Positions 9,901 to 22,954 of a stretch of DNA of 64,000 nt are shown here, one piece after another (position 1 is the first letter of the stretch; every line of letters starts with the position of its first letter). Origin of the DNA: Panagrolaimus kolymaensis (Eukaryota > Nematoda > Chromadorea > Rhabditida > Panagrolaimidae); assembly GCA_028622995.1 (NCBI GenBank), contig JAJQJQ010000029.1, positions 1,922,001 through 1,986,000 of the forward strand, read 5' to 3'. The notes beneath the pieces are model-generated. The model searched no databases. It was not told the DNA's origin and saw only the letters and a list, made by a program, of their open reading frames with translations. A program made the translations under genes and the position numbers.

Positions 9901-11854
9901 TCAAATATTGCTAAACAAAAAATGGAAAACCACTTACGAATTTTTTTCTTCAAAAGTACAGTATACCAAAAATAAAAACCAAAAAACTTTTGAGATATCT
10001 GACAATTAAAAGCAAAGTAATAAAGTTAACCCTTTAAATACAGTAAAATAAAAAGTAATTACTCATCAAGAAAAAAAGAAGATTTATTTGGCTGGCAGTC
10101 CCAACAACTAACTCCTAATTACAACAACTACCGCCCCAACAACGATGTCTCACATAAAATAAAAACCCCGCGTATGCATAGTAAAATTAATAATAATAAT
10201 AATTAATTAAGCCTTAAATAGAAAAAAAAATAATGTGTCTAATAAATGTCTAATCTTTATTAATTATTATTTTATATTAATTATTAATATTAATTAATTT
10301 ATTTATTTTTTTGATTTTCCATTTTAGGCAAAATTTATGAAATTCGCAAAACTGCATTTTTTTTTATGATTTATGAAATTAGAATAATTTTGAATTTAGT
10401 TTGTTTAGGAATTAATAATGAAAACGGTATAAATTTTCTGAATTCTTAAAATTAATCAAAATGCTTTTCAAAAATACGGAAGCCTCATAATTTTTTTAAA
10501 CATCGATGGTGTTATTCGAAGACACAAAATTTTTAAAGAACAAAAAAAAATTAAAATTTTAGTCTATGAAATCCCAAAAAAGAAATTTAAATTATTTTAT
10601 CGAAATGACATTTGGCTAAAATTTTACGGTAAACTTTGCAGGTTTTATATTTATGTATTTTTTATTTCAAAATTAAAAAGCACTTTAACAAGATATTTTT
10701 TTATATAAAATCATTTCTTTTAATTTCTTCTTTGCAAAACGTAGACCACAAATTTTTTGAATTGAACTTTTGCAAAAAAAATATGTTTTTTTTAATCCAG
10801 CAGAAAAATGAAATAAATTATCAAAAAAATAAATCCTCTAAAAAGAAAAGAAATGAGAGACCATCTTCAAAAAATTTTGCATTTTTTTTGTTCGCTCAAA
10901 GATTAATTAAAAATTAAATAATAAAAAAGGTGGCTTTTAATTTTCTTTTTATTTTTTTAATTGTAATTGCAAAAGATGAAATTATTATATTTTTCTTAAA
11001 TAGAATAGAATTAAAAGAAAAAAAGAAAAAAAGAAGATTTTTTAAGCTTTATTAAATCTGTCTTTTCATTCTTTTCTCTTTTTTTTGGAGGTTTAGCAGC
11101 CAAGCATCAAAGACAACTAACTCTCTAATCGCTTGCTTTTTTTCATTGGTAAAAAGCTCTCCGACCAAAGTTATTGTTGCTTGATTGCTTAATTAAAAGT
11201 TAATAGCTTCTTACTAACTAATAATTTTCCCATCTTTTCAAGATTTTTAGAAATATTTTAAAATAAAAAAGTTAATGAACAAAACACATAAATTATAATT
11301 TTTTTAATATACAAAAAAATGTGACAAAGAAAATTAAGAAATGCATCACATTTTTTATTTTATTTTGCAAAAACTTTAGAAAAAAAGGAAATAATATAAT
11401 TTTTAAGCTTTTAATAATCCCCATCGTTGTTTCTCCAATAAAAACAAATTCTAAGAAATTTTATAAATTTTTAATATCTGGGAAATTATTATTTAAACGT
11501 TTTAAGATTTAAGATTAAAATTTTCTTCAAAATTTTAAGATTAGCTACCAAAATTTTTCTATGAACTTTTCTGCAAAAAAAGGAAATTCTTGGGAGAAAA
11601 ATTATGTTGTTTGATGCTTCATTTTTTCATTTTCAATTTTCAAGAAGTCACCATTTCTTTTATTTGTGAATTTGATTTTTATTTTTTGCAAAAAGGAAAA
11701 AGATTTAGTTTATAAATTACGGTAGAAAGAAAAAATTCAAGCGGAATGGAAAACAAAATGGTTTGTCAGCTTTCGAAAAAAAATTCGCGTTCGATATGTT
11801 TTTGACGCGAAAATTTTTTTTATTCAAAAAATAAATTTTGCATGGAAAAGTCGA
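6908..11854. other. AT-rich gene desert, part 1
   Basis: About 5 kb dominated by A/T homopolymer runs. All open frames are short and low in complexity (F, K, N, I rich), with no convincing exon, splice pair or RNA gene. Alternating AT tracts occur near 10190-10320. It could be intergenic or distal regulatory DNA; the sequence does not distinguish these. Confidence 0.6.
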
Positions 11855-12286
11855 AACCCAAGTAGTGTTCATTCCCGTCCCCGCGGGGACGGGGATCCCC
11901 GCGGGGAACGAGGACGGGGACTCCCCGCGGGGATTTCCCGTGAAAAAAAATTCCCCGCCTTTTTCCCCGCGGGGAGTCCCCGTCAACTATTTCTCCCCGT
12001 CAAAAATTTCCATAATTAAAAAAATCATTAAAAAAGGTTAAAACTTATGTAAAACCCCTTTATTAACCTTAATTCAATCATACTTAATCAATATTATCTT
12101 TAAAAAGGTATTTTTTACTCAAAAAACACAAAAAAAAATTTTTTTCACTCCCCGCGGGGACTCCCCGTGAAAAAAAATTCCCCGCTTATTCCCCGCGGGG
12201 AATTCCCCGCCGAAAACGTTCCCCGTCCCGTCCCCGCATTTTTCCAATTACGGGGGGGGGGGGGGGAAATGAACACTAAACCCAAG
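11855..12286. mobile_element. hAT-type MITE with GC-rich CCCCGCGGGG palindromes
   Basis: The element spans 11863-12278, flanked by a perfect 8-bp duplication AACCCAAG (11855-11862 and 12279-12286). The inverted ends are TAGTGTTCATTCCC on the left and TAGTGTTCATTTCCC as the reverse complement of the right. Both subterminal regions (about 11875-12000 and 12150-12235) are packed with CCCCGCGGGG palindromes and related CCCCG/CGGGG blocks, while the centre is AT-rich. No transposase ORF is present. The end sequence starts with the same TAGTGTT as the other hAT-type MITE here, so one family of transposases may have moved both. Confidence 0.88.
12252..12266 (+). repeat. G15 homopolymer run
   Basis: Fifteen consecutive G residues near the right end of the GC-rich hAT-type MITE. 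This is a candidate G-quadruplex-forming and replication-slippage site. Its exact length is uncertain because sequencing of such runs is error-prone. Confidence 0.8.
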
Positions 12287-15200
12287 CTTAAAATATTGGC
12301 AAATTTAAAAATCAATTTGGTTTGTCCAAAAAACTTAAACGCAGTATTTCGTTTCTAGTTTGCTTCGATTTATTTTGAAAATTTAAAAATAAAGTTATAA
12401 TTGTTTTTTAAATTATTGTTGTTGCAATTAAAGTGTATTTTTTTTGTTGTTGCAAAAACTATAACAAGGAAGTAGTTAGGCTTTTTTTATTAATTTCTTT
12501 CTTGTATTATTTTTGGATTGTAAAAATATAGGCCCACTAAAGGTTTCGATTAAACCTGTTTTTTTTAGTGTAATTTTTCTCTGTCAAATAAAATCAAAAA
12601 AACAAACCTCATCCATTCAATAAACACTTTCTTATTTCCATTTTTTTAAATGATATCATGGAAATCGAAACAAACCTTGCTCTCAGTCGAATGAGATACG
12701 GTAGCTGCACCCACCACCATCATTCTCGATATTTCATTGAATTTTCTACGACAATAAATAACATGGAGAGAGAAAGAAAGACTGTTCAATATTGTAAATT
12801 AAAAGATAACCGGTTTCTTTTCATTTTCTTCTTTCTCTCCCTACATTTTCTTAAAAAACATCATTAAAAAAAATTTTTTCGTAGAAACGTAAAAAAATTT
12901 GTAATATTACCGTTCAAACACGAAAATAAAACAAAAATAAAATGGCCAGGTTAATGACATTAGAAGAAAATCACGAGAATAAAGCGATGTTTAAAAAAAG
13001 GAAGAAGAAGAGAATAGTAAAAAAAAGTGAATCGAGAAATGTACTTTTGTCAAAAAAAATTTGGGTAATCGTAAATTGAAATGGCATCACTATCTACAGT
13101 TTAGTGTTTAAAAAAAAGTTCACAAAACTAAAATATTTTTTAATAAACCTTTAACGTCGATCACAAAAATATAACTAAAATAGAGAAAAAAAATTCAAGA
13201 TGTCTTGCTTCTCTAAAACGCCTAGAAAAAACGCAAAAAGAAAAGTTTATTAGTTTTGCTAAAAAAATTTATCTGAAAAACAATCTAAATATTTTGAACT
13301 TTTTTGATATTTTTTGTTGCTTAATTAAGATTTTAAAAATGGAGTAAGACTTTCTTAAGTTTTTGTTGGTATAATTAAAGTTTATAAAATTTCTTCGTTT
13401 CAAATTTAGCAAAATGATGTACCGTATAATTATTATTAGTTCACTTTTAATTGCAAATTAAAGATGATTCATAATTGATTAATCTTGTATGCCAATAATA
13501 AACTTGTAAGTTTTAAAAAAATAAGAAGACAAAATTCAACGAAACGATTTGACGGACATGTTTGATTTTTTTGATAGTGAAAAAAGAGACACTTCCAAAG
13601 TTCACAAAAAAAAATGAAGCAAAATTATTGTGTTCCAGTACATGTCCATTTTTTTTAAAAGATGAATGAACTGAGTCTTTTCAGTCTTTTTTTTTATTCT
13701 CTTGTTTTGGCCTTTGACTGTCAAGAAAAAAAAAATCATGTTTTTTCTTTCTCATACATGTTCGAACATTTTTGAAGCGAAGACGACGCTCGTTTTTTAC
13801 TTTTATTTTTTTTCTGTCATTATTTTTTTATTCTCAGAAAGATTCGAAGATCGCAACAATGATTTAGTTTTAAATGAAATGGAAAAAATGGGCGAACGTG
13901 GACGTTCCATTCTTTCAAGAAATGACAATTAAAAGAGAAAACTTTTCTTTCTTTTTTTCTATTTTTTGAATTTGATTTCTTGGAGTAATCAAGAACCATG
14001 AAAAAAAAGTGACGTGAGTTTGAGAAATAAAATGAAGTGATTGATTTAATGAAAGTAGTAAAAATCACAAAAATTTGGGGAAAGTAAAAAAACTAAAAAT
14101 GATAATATTTACCAAGAATAATTAATTTAAGCAGCTCGAGAAAAATGAAAAAATACAGTATTTAAAAAAAATTAAAAGTTGTTGATTTCCTTTAATTTTT
14201 TTTAACTAAAATTTTAAGAAAATTAAGAAGAAGAAAATGTGGCATTTTCTTAAGAAAACGTTTAAAAATAAAACTATTATGAAAAAAAATTTTTAAAAAA
14301 CAACTGGAAAATAATGCCTATAATCGGTTTGTGTGCGCATCGAAGAAAGAGACAAAGAAAAAGTTGAATCACATGACTTTCAAAATTAGAAATTTAACGT
14401 TTAATAATTGCTTCTTGGTTACTTACATATTTAAAGACTATAATTTTTATGCCATTATTGTCACCAGAATAAAAACATTTAATAATGAATCAGAAAAAGA
14501 ATACGGTGGAATGAGACTTGAAGGAAAAATTAGAGAAATGGCAAAAAATAAAAAAAATTGTTCTAAATTTAAACAACTTTTTTTCTTAATCATGATTCAT
14601 ACAACAAAAATTAATAATTTTTCTTTAATAACCAAAAACAAAACAAGCAACAAACTCATAAAATCACATTTTTTTCGCCTACACTTACTTCCCTTTTCCC
14701 TAATGTCTTGCCGAGAAAAAAAAATATAACCTTATGATAATAAATACATAGATAAAAATCAAGAAAAAAAGCACAATAATAAAAATAAAAATTAAAAAGT
14801 CATCTAAGAAAAATTTAATTTATTTTTTTTGACTTTTGTAACTTAACTTTTTTTTGTTTGATTATTCCTCTGAGATTTACTTTTATTTTTTTTGTTAAAC
14901 TTTTTTAAATTAGAAAATTAGATGAAAGAACAACAACTTCCATCATTTTGATAAAATAAATGTTAATGAATTTTTATAGTAAACAAACATTTCAAAAAAA
15001 GAAAAAAGATTTGATGAATGAAAAAAATAAAATGGATGAGTCTAATAGCTTCAAAACATAATAATTATGCTACAAAAAAAAAGAAAGAAAAGAGATGTTT
15101 TATTTTTTATATTAAAAAAAAAGCGGAAAAACAAGAAAAATTGTGTATTTGCATGGGAAAGCATTACAAGGAAAAAAGGTAGGGTTGTTGTTGTTGCTAC

Positions 15201-18200
15201 AGTAATAATAAAAAATTGTTTAATTGAAATAATAAATAAAATGTAACAAATTTGTAATAACTGAATAAAAAATAGCATTTTTTTGTGTCGAAATTTAAAG
15301 AAAAAAATATTTAAATTTTTTTGAAAATACTGTTACTTTTTGGTAATTTTTTTCCTTTTTAACAAAATTCAAACTTTGCTTTTCAGAGATAAATCAAATA
15401 ATAATTCTTTTTGATACATAAACTTTATAAAAAAAATTTAAAACCCAAAAGAAAGAATTTTTTAAATAATAATGTTTTCAAGAATTTTAACCTGAAATTT
15501 TATTTTATTTTTTCTTATTTGAATTTATCTCTAATTTTTTTTTTGCAAGATGAAAGAAAGAAACTGATGTTTATCGGAAACTTTTTTCCATTACCGTTCA
15601 TTTCTTTTTTCTTCAAACCCAAAATGACAAAATAATTTTAAAATTAATAGGCTTTTCAAAAACGTTCAGAATATATTCGAAGCAAAAATATAAAATTTTT
15701 GAGTGTCGTCAATCAAATAAAACAAAATTCTTAACTTTTTTGAATGAATGCTGGCAGTTTCAAGGTGCAACCTTGGAAACCTCGAAAATTAACTTCTTCT
15801 TTTTTTCGCTTCATTTTTTTTTCATCATCCTTCGAGGTTTCTCAATTAATTTTTAAGTTAGTTAGTTCCTTATCAAAATGTTCGATCAAAACAAAACAAA
15901 AAAAAAATAGTGAACGACGATATTTTATTTTATGAAACTCAGATGGATGCCGTTCGAGAGAGACAGTTTTTTGACCTTCAAAAAGTTTCCCTTTTTTTTT
16001 TTGAGAAGAGGAGATTGAAAGGTTTGATGAAGCTTGATAAGAAAGACAAAAAACGAGAAAATGCAAATGGACGATGAAATGGATGGTTGGTTGGCCTTGG
16101 AAAATAAACAAATTTTCAAAATATATAATAAATAATTTTTGGCATCTTTTTTCAAGTTAATTTAAAAATAGTTTTAAAAAATCTAATCCAGACAAAACTC
16201 TTCGTCACAAGCTCTCGCAAATAATTACGGTAGTAAGGGTGGCGCGATTTTAAACTATAAATTTATTTTTACTAACATTGAATAAAATAAAATTAGAAAT
16301 GCAAGAATTTTTGTATAAAAAAGCAAAACTAAAAAACTTTCAGCAACAATTATTAAAAATAAAAGAAAGAAAAAATATGAAACGTTGGAAACAATTATTA
16401 AAGAAAATTTATTTTAACAACAAAAAAATAAGAAATAATAAAAGCGGACGACGACGTGTGGCAGAGGAGGTATTATTATTATCAAAGAAATTACAATGGA
16501 GAAAAAGAAGAAAAAAAATTAATGACATAAATTCTTTTTTTATTCTTCTTTGTAAAACAATAAGAAGCCACACTTTTTTCTAAGAAACATACAAAAAAAA
16601 CCATACATTTTTACAAGCTTAAAAAAAATTTTTTTTTTTTGGTGAAAAATAAAGTGACACGAAAGCAAAGAAGAAGAAAAAAAGGCTGCTAAAAAAGGAA
16701 AGATGAGCAAAAAGAGGCCAAAAAATAAATAACAAAAGAAAGTCGTGTGCTTGCTTCTTTTTTACCTGTCAAAGAAAAAATAAGAAAAAAGAAGACGATT
16801 AAAAGTAAGAAAAAAAAAGAGTTTTAAAAAAAACAAACCAAAACTCATTTTTTGCCGAAGCATTTATTTTTTAATCTCGTCTCTCTGCCCTTTGATTGTC
16901 TTAACTAATTCGTGCCAGGTTACTAACAACTTAATTTCGAAAAAAAAGAAGCTCATTTTTTCGGGTTAAAAAAAAATAACTGCCATTGTTGTTTCATTTT
17001 CTTTTTTTCTTCTTTTTTTTTGCAATTTTGAAGGGAAAAAAAGCTGCCAAATTCGAATCGTTTCATTTTTTATTTATTCAAACAAAAAAAAAATGCTGCG
17101 CAATAAAAAAAATTTTTATGCAAACAAAAAACACATGAATTTGATTTTTTTTTCGAGTTTTTTTCAAAAAAATTTTTTAAAATCAACTCAACAAAAAAAA
17201 GTTGCTTTGATTTTTTTTAAAAACTAATTTCAAAACCATAAAAAAAACAGCACAGCACTGAAAAATCATCGAAGTCATCAAAAATATAAAGACAAACTAA
17301 AAAAACGTTTTTTATGGACTTTTAATGTTATGAAATGAAGATGACTGACTGACGACGACAGTAACCATAAAAAAGCAGCACCCAAAAGCAAATGGGTTAA
17401 AAAAAGAAAAAACAACAACAACGGCGCCTTGAACCGTTTGAAATAAAACAAAATATAAACATTTTTCCAATGAAAAGTTTGCCGAAATAAATTCGTAGTT
17501 GGCTCCCTTCAACCAAAAAAATGCCTGTCTCTGTCTAAGGAAAAAAAGAGACAATGTTTTGAGGTTTTCCTTCTTTTTTTAAGCATCGCCGCTAACTCTT
17601 TTTTTTGAAGGTTGAATAAAAAGAAAAGCAGCGGAGAATCAAAGAAACATATAAAAAAATGAAAATAGAAAGAAAAAAGTGAGTGAAACTGAAACTGAGA
17701 GTGACTCAAAAAAAAAAGATGAAAAAGAGAAAGGTATACGGTAAAATTTTAGGTTGGAATGAATAGGTTTAAACGAAATTATTTTAGTGAAATATGTTTT
17801 ATGTTTTTATTACAAATTTAAAAAATGTCTTTTTTAACTTTAGAATTGGATAGCAAAATATTTAAAATGGAAAAAAATTTGCCATTAAATTTGAGGAGAA
17901 AAAGAAGAGTTAAAAGTCTAAATTCGCGCGTAAATAAAAGTCAAGCAAAAAAACCCCAACCATAATTCACTTTTTTTGGCTACAAATAAATAATACATAT
18001 CAATTAATAAAATGCCATGGATAAAAGAATTTAACAAATAAGGAAAGAAATAGTTTATTATCATTAAAACCATAAAATGTACGACCTTTAATTGTTTGTT
18101 TACTTTGAAAATCAAAAACCTTTAAATTAATTTTTTTTTCTTATAAAATTACAAGAATAAATAAATCAGGTGGGGCATTCTCCAGAGACACACATTTTCT

Positions 18201-19918
18201 AAACTTTAAGTTTCAATATTTTTCATTCATTAATAAAAAAAAGAAGAAACTAAATAATTGTTTTTTTTGAAGGCTACAAAAAAATTTATAAATAAGTTTG
18301 TCTGAACCATCGAGAGCGCTTATTTTAACTTTTAAAAAAGCTACATTTTCCCCATAAAACAAGAAAAGATCGTAGAAAAAATGCATAGCTTAAAAAAATC
18401 AAAGACACTTTTTTCAACCTCTGAAAAAAAAAAATATCTTCAAAAGCAACAACCCGAAATCAAAAAAGAAAAAAAATGTTAACTTTTTTTTTCAAACTTT
18501 TTCTTACCTGAGAAAAGCACGAAAGAAAAAAACAAATCGAAATGAATGAGAATGAACAATCAAACTAACTAACCCTCAAACAATTGGAACGGTGATGATC
18601 GCTGCCGCCGCTACTTTTACCTCTTTGCCCGTGTTGCCGCTTGTTGATGCTGTTGCCAAAAAAAATGTGAATGAAATGTGTGACAACTTTTTTTGTTTCT
18701 CCACTCGTGTTCTTTTTTTGAAACAAAAAATGTTGAAAAACAAGCTTCTTTTTTTTTTGAACTTTGCTTTTTTCTCTCGGGTGTTTTTGCTAAAATTTCT
18801 AATGATTTTCAAGAACAAGAAAAAAAGTGGCAAATTTTATTCGATTCAAGATAGGTAAGCTTAGGTGATGGCAGTCGCACTTTAAAATAAGTTAAAAATT
18901 CGGGGTAAATTGCCAAACTTTTGTTCGGTTTTTTTTTCTTTCTGTTCTCTCTGTTCACTTTTTTTCGGTGAAATGGACACTTTTCTTTTTTCTTCTTCTT
19001 TGATTAGTTAAGAAATTTGATCATTTGTTTTTAAATAAAATATCTTTCAGCAGCGGTGAAAAAAAAAAAGTTAGAAGAACCACCTCGAACTTTTCTATTT
19101 TTTCTCTTTCTCTCACTTGGAACATCGATAAACGAGAGCGCCGATGGATGGCTTGTTAATTATTTTTGTGTTGATAGCTGTTCAAAAAAAAGAAAGAATT
19201 TTGTTCATTCGTTCGAAAATTTGAGATTGAAAGATAAAAAAAAAGTTTGTGAAAAAAAGGTGAAGATAATCTTTTAGTGTTTTGCGTTGTTTGGGTCGTT
19301 GTTAAAAAAAAATCACACTTCTTTTCTTTTTTCATAAAAATTTTTTTAACCTTTGTTAAACAAGAAAAAAAAACAGAAAAAGAAAGAGTTCGTTGAAGGT
19401 TGAAGAACAACAGAAAAAAATGGGGGAAATTAGAGTTGATTTGATTTATCTGTTGTCACTTTTTATGTTCTGAACAAGATAAAGATAGGAATATTTTGGC
19501 TAATTTTTTTGATGAAATGAAAAAATAAACATGAAAGATTGTTGGTTGATTAACAAATCTTTCCATTCATCAATCTTTTGAAGTTACGCAAATAAATACA
19601 AAGAAAAAAGTTCACTATTTTTCGAACAATTCGTGCTTTCTTAAATCTTAAAAATCACCAAAAAACAAAAAATGGCAAATTTTTTAACGAAGAAAAATTA
19701 ACCGATTCTCATAATTTTTTAACACTTTTAAAAAACAATTATGAAGAAAAAAAGCTTGATTTCAAAAAGAAATTTTTATTTTATTGTAAAAACATATTTA
19801 ATCAAACCAAGAAAAAATATCACATGCCAAAGTTCATAAATAATTATAAAAAAAAAATATACATAAATCTAAAATAAAGCACTTTACTATCATTTCTTCG
19901 GATTGCAAACCACAAAAA
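12287..19918. other. AT-rich gene desert, part 2
   Basis: About 7.6 kb of A/T-run-rich DNA with no exon I can support. Slightly GC-richer islands occur near 13740-13930, 16440-16480 and 18590-18660. Their open frames on both strands look like chance: low complexity, no family match and no coherent splice sites. Confidence 0.55.
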
Positions 19919-20441
19919 TCAATCAACAACGCCTCCATTTAAAGATTGAATGTTTTTCTTGTCATAAAAATTTGAATATTCATTAAAGTTAAGGTTTCGA
20001 AAATCTAGAAAAAAAATATTAATATTATTAATTTTAGCATTCAGGGAAAAAACATACTTCCTTGAATCAAAATTTTTTCAAAATATTCTTCAACATTTTT
20101 ATCATCGGGCCATAAACGAATTATAAAATTATTGATTTGAAAAATAAATTTCAAAAATGGGAAATTATAATTCAACCAACAATTTTTAGTTTTTTGAGGC
20201 TAAAAACCATTAAATTTTTTAATTATGTATGTATTTTTAATTTTAAGCTCACCATATATTTAATATTAGCTGCCAGCCATTTGTCGTAAATGTGTAATTC
20301 AGTGACTTGATGAAAATGGGTTTCACCTATTTTAAATGGTTCCTTTCCAGCTAACATAAATTTGATTACCGAATCTTCGTCATAAAGATCAATGGATTCA
20401 ATAAAAATTTCAATAAGGATTTCTTTATTGAGAATAGGCAT
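19919..20441 (-). CDS. Small three-exon hypothetical protein (138 aa)
   Basis: Exons on the minus strand are 20441-20253, 20199-20058 and 20004-19919. Donors are GTGAGC and GTATGT, acceptors TTTTTAG and TTTCTAG, and the frame closes at TGA. The protein begins MPILNKEILIEIFIESIDLYD, an amphipathic helix of the F-box kind (LP-x-EI-x-x-I), and has no signal peptide or membrane segment. Exon 2 continues with FPFLKFIFQINNFIIRLWP and the tail is polar. It could be a short relative of the F-box-like families further along, but the similarity is confined to the first helix. Function unknown. It is the first gene after the desert and faces away from the downstream C-type lectin gene. Confidence 0.6.
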
Positions 20442-20716
20442 TTTGGGAGAAAATATAAAATTATAAAATTACAAAAATAAATAAACTTTAATTCCGACCG
20501 AAAAAAATGTTTGAAAAAAAAAACCTTTGCAAAAAAAGTTTTGTTTTTAATTTTTATAAAGCAACTTTGTTTTGAAGAATCAATAAAAATAACCCAAAGA
20601 AATGGGAAAACTGCTTTAAAGAATTTTTGTTCCTTGATTTTAGCAAAAAAGCTTTTCTCTTTCAAAAAAAAAATCAATTATTACCTTATTTTTATTTTTT
20701 GTTCATCGATTTTTAT

Positions 20717-20902
20717 TTATAAATATTTGTTTGCAGCAGCGCCTTTACCTGCTTTGGATAAAAAAAGGGGATACAAAAAAAGGTGAACCATTTTAAATTT
20801 TAAAAACCATTGATTAGAATTTGACCCGATAGATGTTGCACGAATTTCACGCTTTTTTTGTTTCATAGCTCTATTAACTCCATCTAGAAAATTATGAACC
20901 AA
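20717..20902 (-). CDS. Possible small 61-aa ORF
   Basis: The first 31 codons (MVHNFLDGVNRAMKQKKREI and on) look more like coding sequence than the surrounding AT-rich noise. They are followed by a hydrophobic stretch and the end GKGAAANKYL. It may be a very small gene, an isolated exon, or a remnant. No splice signals force a longer model and I do not recognise it. Confidence 0.22.
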   Translation of the reverse strand: MVHNFLDGVNRAMKQKKREIRATSIGSNSNQWFLKFKMVHLFLYPLFLSKAGKGAAANKYL

Positions 20903-21102
20903 AAAGCATTGAATTTTTTACAAAGAATTTTATAAAAAATATTTGTTTGTTTTGAGTGCCAATAAAAGGTTTTGCTTTCAATTTTTGCAAAAACAAAAAA
21001 AAATGCAAAATTTTCAAAAAAAATTTCTTTCGCATGCATGATTTTCTTTTTTTTTTCTTTCTTCGTTAAACTTTTCATTTTTCGTGTGTGCTTGATTATT
21101 CA

Positions 21103-22506
21103 ATGGCTTTGCTGTTACTTTCTTTGTTTTTGTAAGTTTTTTCGATTCTTTAAAAATTAAATTTGTTCACTTTTTAGGCTCTCAACTTGTTTATCTCATG
21201 TCTTTGCCAACTCTTTGAATGCTTGTCCTCAATATGATAATAATTATGCAAACCAGTAAGTTAAATATTTCTTTAATTTATTTATCAAACTTTTTACATG
21301 TCTTTTTTTTAGACCTCCAATTGAAGGATTTCTTCGCCATCTATGTGAACCAGGATATTATGAAGGAAGTTGTCTATTTATTTTGCCAATGAAACTAAAC
21401 TATGAAGAAGCAAAAAGAACCTGCTTTTATGATTACGGTGGACGACTTGCAACTGCTAAAGATGATGATGGCTTGAAATTCTTGCTTTCCAAAATCATTC
21501 GTGATCCAAATATTGACGTTGATGAAAATACTCGAGTTTGGATTGGTTATGGTGAATCTAAATGGGATTTTGTTGGATTGGATTCTAATAATATTATGGA
21601 TAGCACATTTTATGGCATCGAATTTTGGTATATTAATAGTTGTTTGCTAACCAAAGTCATTTACCACCTATGTTTATAGGGAAAAAGTGTTCGGTAGAAA
21701 AGGAACAGAAACATCTACAGCTAATGTGAAATGGGATGATGGTGAACAAAAGGGTGAAGATGGAGCTTGTCGAGAATATAGTGCAACGTTAAATCCCAAA
21801 ACTGACAAATTTTCTGGTCTCCAAATTCAATCTGAAGCTCATGCATTATGTGAAGCACCGAGATGGCCAAAACTTCGATGTCCTGATAATGATCCAAATG
21901 TTAAATGGCATCTTATTCCTCAACTTCGAATGTGTCTTCATGTTGATCCTGCAAGACGAACTATGCAAGATTCCCAAAGAAAGTGTGCTGAAAAGAAATC
22001 ATTCCTTGCTGTTCCAACAACTTTTGATGAAGCTGATTACTTTCGAGGTAAAACTTTTTTTCTTTTGTAACTAAAATATCAAATGTCTAAGAAGATTATA
22101 ATGGATAGTGCTCAAAATCATGAATTTTATGACGGCGACAATTTTATGACTAACAGCTTTAATAATGCGTTTTGTTTTAGTGGTTATGAAGAATTATGTT
22201 TATAAGTTATCAACACATAATTCTGGATATGGAGAAGATACCGTTGTATGGATTGGTGTTACAGGTTATCAACAAAAAGTTTATACTCTTGATGGAACAA
22301 TATCGATAATGGGTAATGAAGCTGAATATCAAAGCTGCATTTATATGCTTTCTCAAAGAAGAAATTCTGATACTGGTGAAAAACTTCCAATCGGAGCAAC
22401 TGCGGAGCATCGATTAGAAGGTTTTGCAGTTGAATGTTCATTACTGCTTTCATCTGTATGTCAACGATTTGCTGATCAATCCAATGCTTATCAAGTTCGA
22501 AAATAA
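21103..22506 (+). CDS. Secreted protein with two C-type lectin-like domains
   Basis: Five exons: 21103-21131, 21178-21255, 21313-21627, 21680-22047 and 22181-22506, giving 371 aa with all phases closing. A signal peptide (MALLLLSLFLLSTCLSHVFA) ends at about residue 20. The first lectin-like domain (about 43-190) shows CEPGYYEGSC, the EEAKRTC helix with GGRLATA, VWIGYGE, VKWDDGE and a final CE. The second (about 195-360) has the matching WHLIPQLRMCL, DSQRKCAEKKSFLAV, VWIGVTG and VECSLLLSSVCQ. The classical EPN/QPD sugar-binding triplet is not obvious, so carbohydrate binding is doubtful. Such proteins are secreted in nematode immunity or cuticle contexts. A poly(A) signal AATAAA lies at 22575-22580. 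Confidence 0.85.
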
Positions 22507-22954
22507 TTCGCCTTTGGATATCCATTTCCTGTTTTAATGTAATAATGTTGTGTTTTTGTATGTATGTTAATATTAATAAAAGATGTAATTTTTAAAGAAC
22601 AAAGTGTATCATGTTTTAATTCAACAACGTATGCAAGCTGAATATTATAACAAGCTTTTTGCCATTAAAATTTATAAAAACAGAAAATTGTTCAAGCACA
22701 TTACCACCGCCTCCTTTTTCATCATGTTGTAAGCTTCTGATATTGTGGAACTATTTATAATTAAGCAATGCTTACTTTGTTAAGGCTTTTACGATCGAAA
22801 AGAGCAGCTCATTTCGCTAATAATCATACTTGCACGAATAACGAAAAGCAAACGAAAAGAAAAATTGTGATAAAAAGAAGTTTATTGTTTGATCAAAAGC
22901 GAATCCAAAAAATTGTTACAAAAAAGAGTGAAAAGAGGCAAAACCATAAATTAT
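22507..22954. other. Lectin 3' flank and short intergenic gap
   Basis: Contains the lectin gene's poly(A) signal (22575-22580), then AT-rich DNA between two convergent genes. A 66-codon basic open frame at 22768-22968 overlaps the end of the minus-strand gene and is not supported. Confidence 0.6.

Noticed and set aside
11838..12358. Gly/Pro/Arg-rich open frames on both strands
   Set aside because: These are translations of the CCCCGCGGGG repeats inside the hAT-type MITE, not genes.
12658..12867. 69-aa open frame MEIETNLALSRMRYGSCTHH
   Set aside because: No splice partner, low-complexity tail, no family likeness; treated as chance.
14331..14729. 132-aa open frame in the desert
   Set aside because: Composition is K/N/F/I noise without domains, and no supporting splice or start context.
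16278..16583. 101-aa very basic open frame
   Set aside because: Poly-A-driven lysine runs; no conserved motif. Likely chance.
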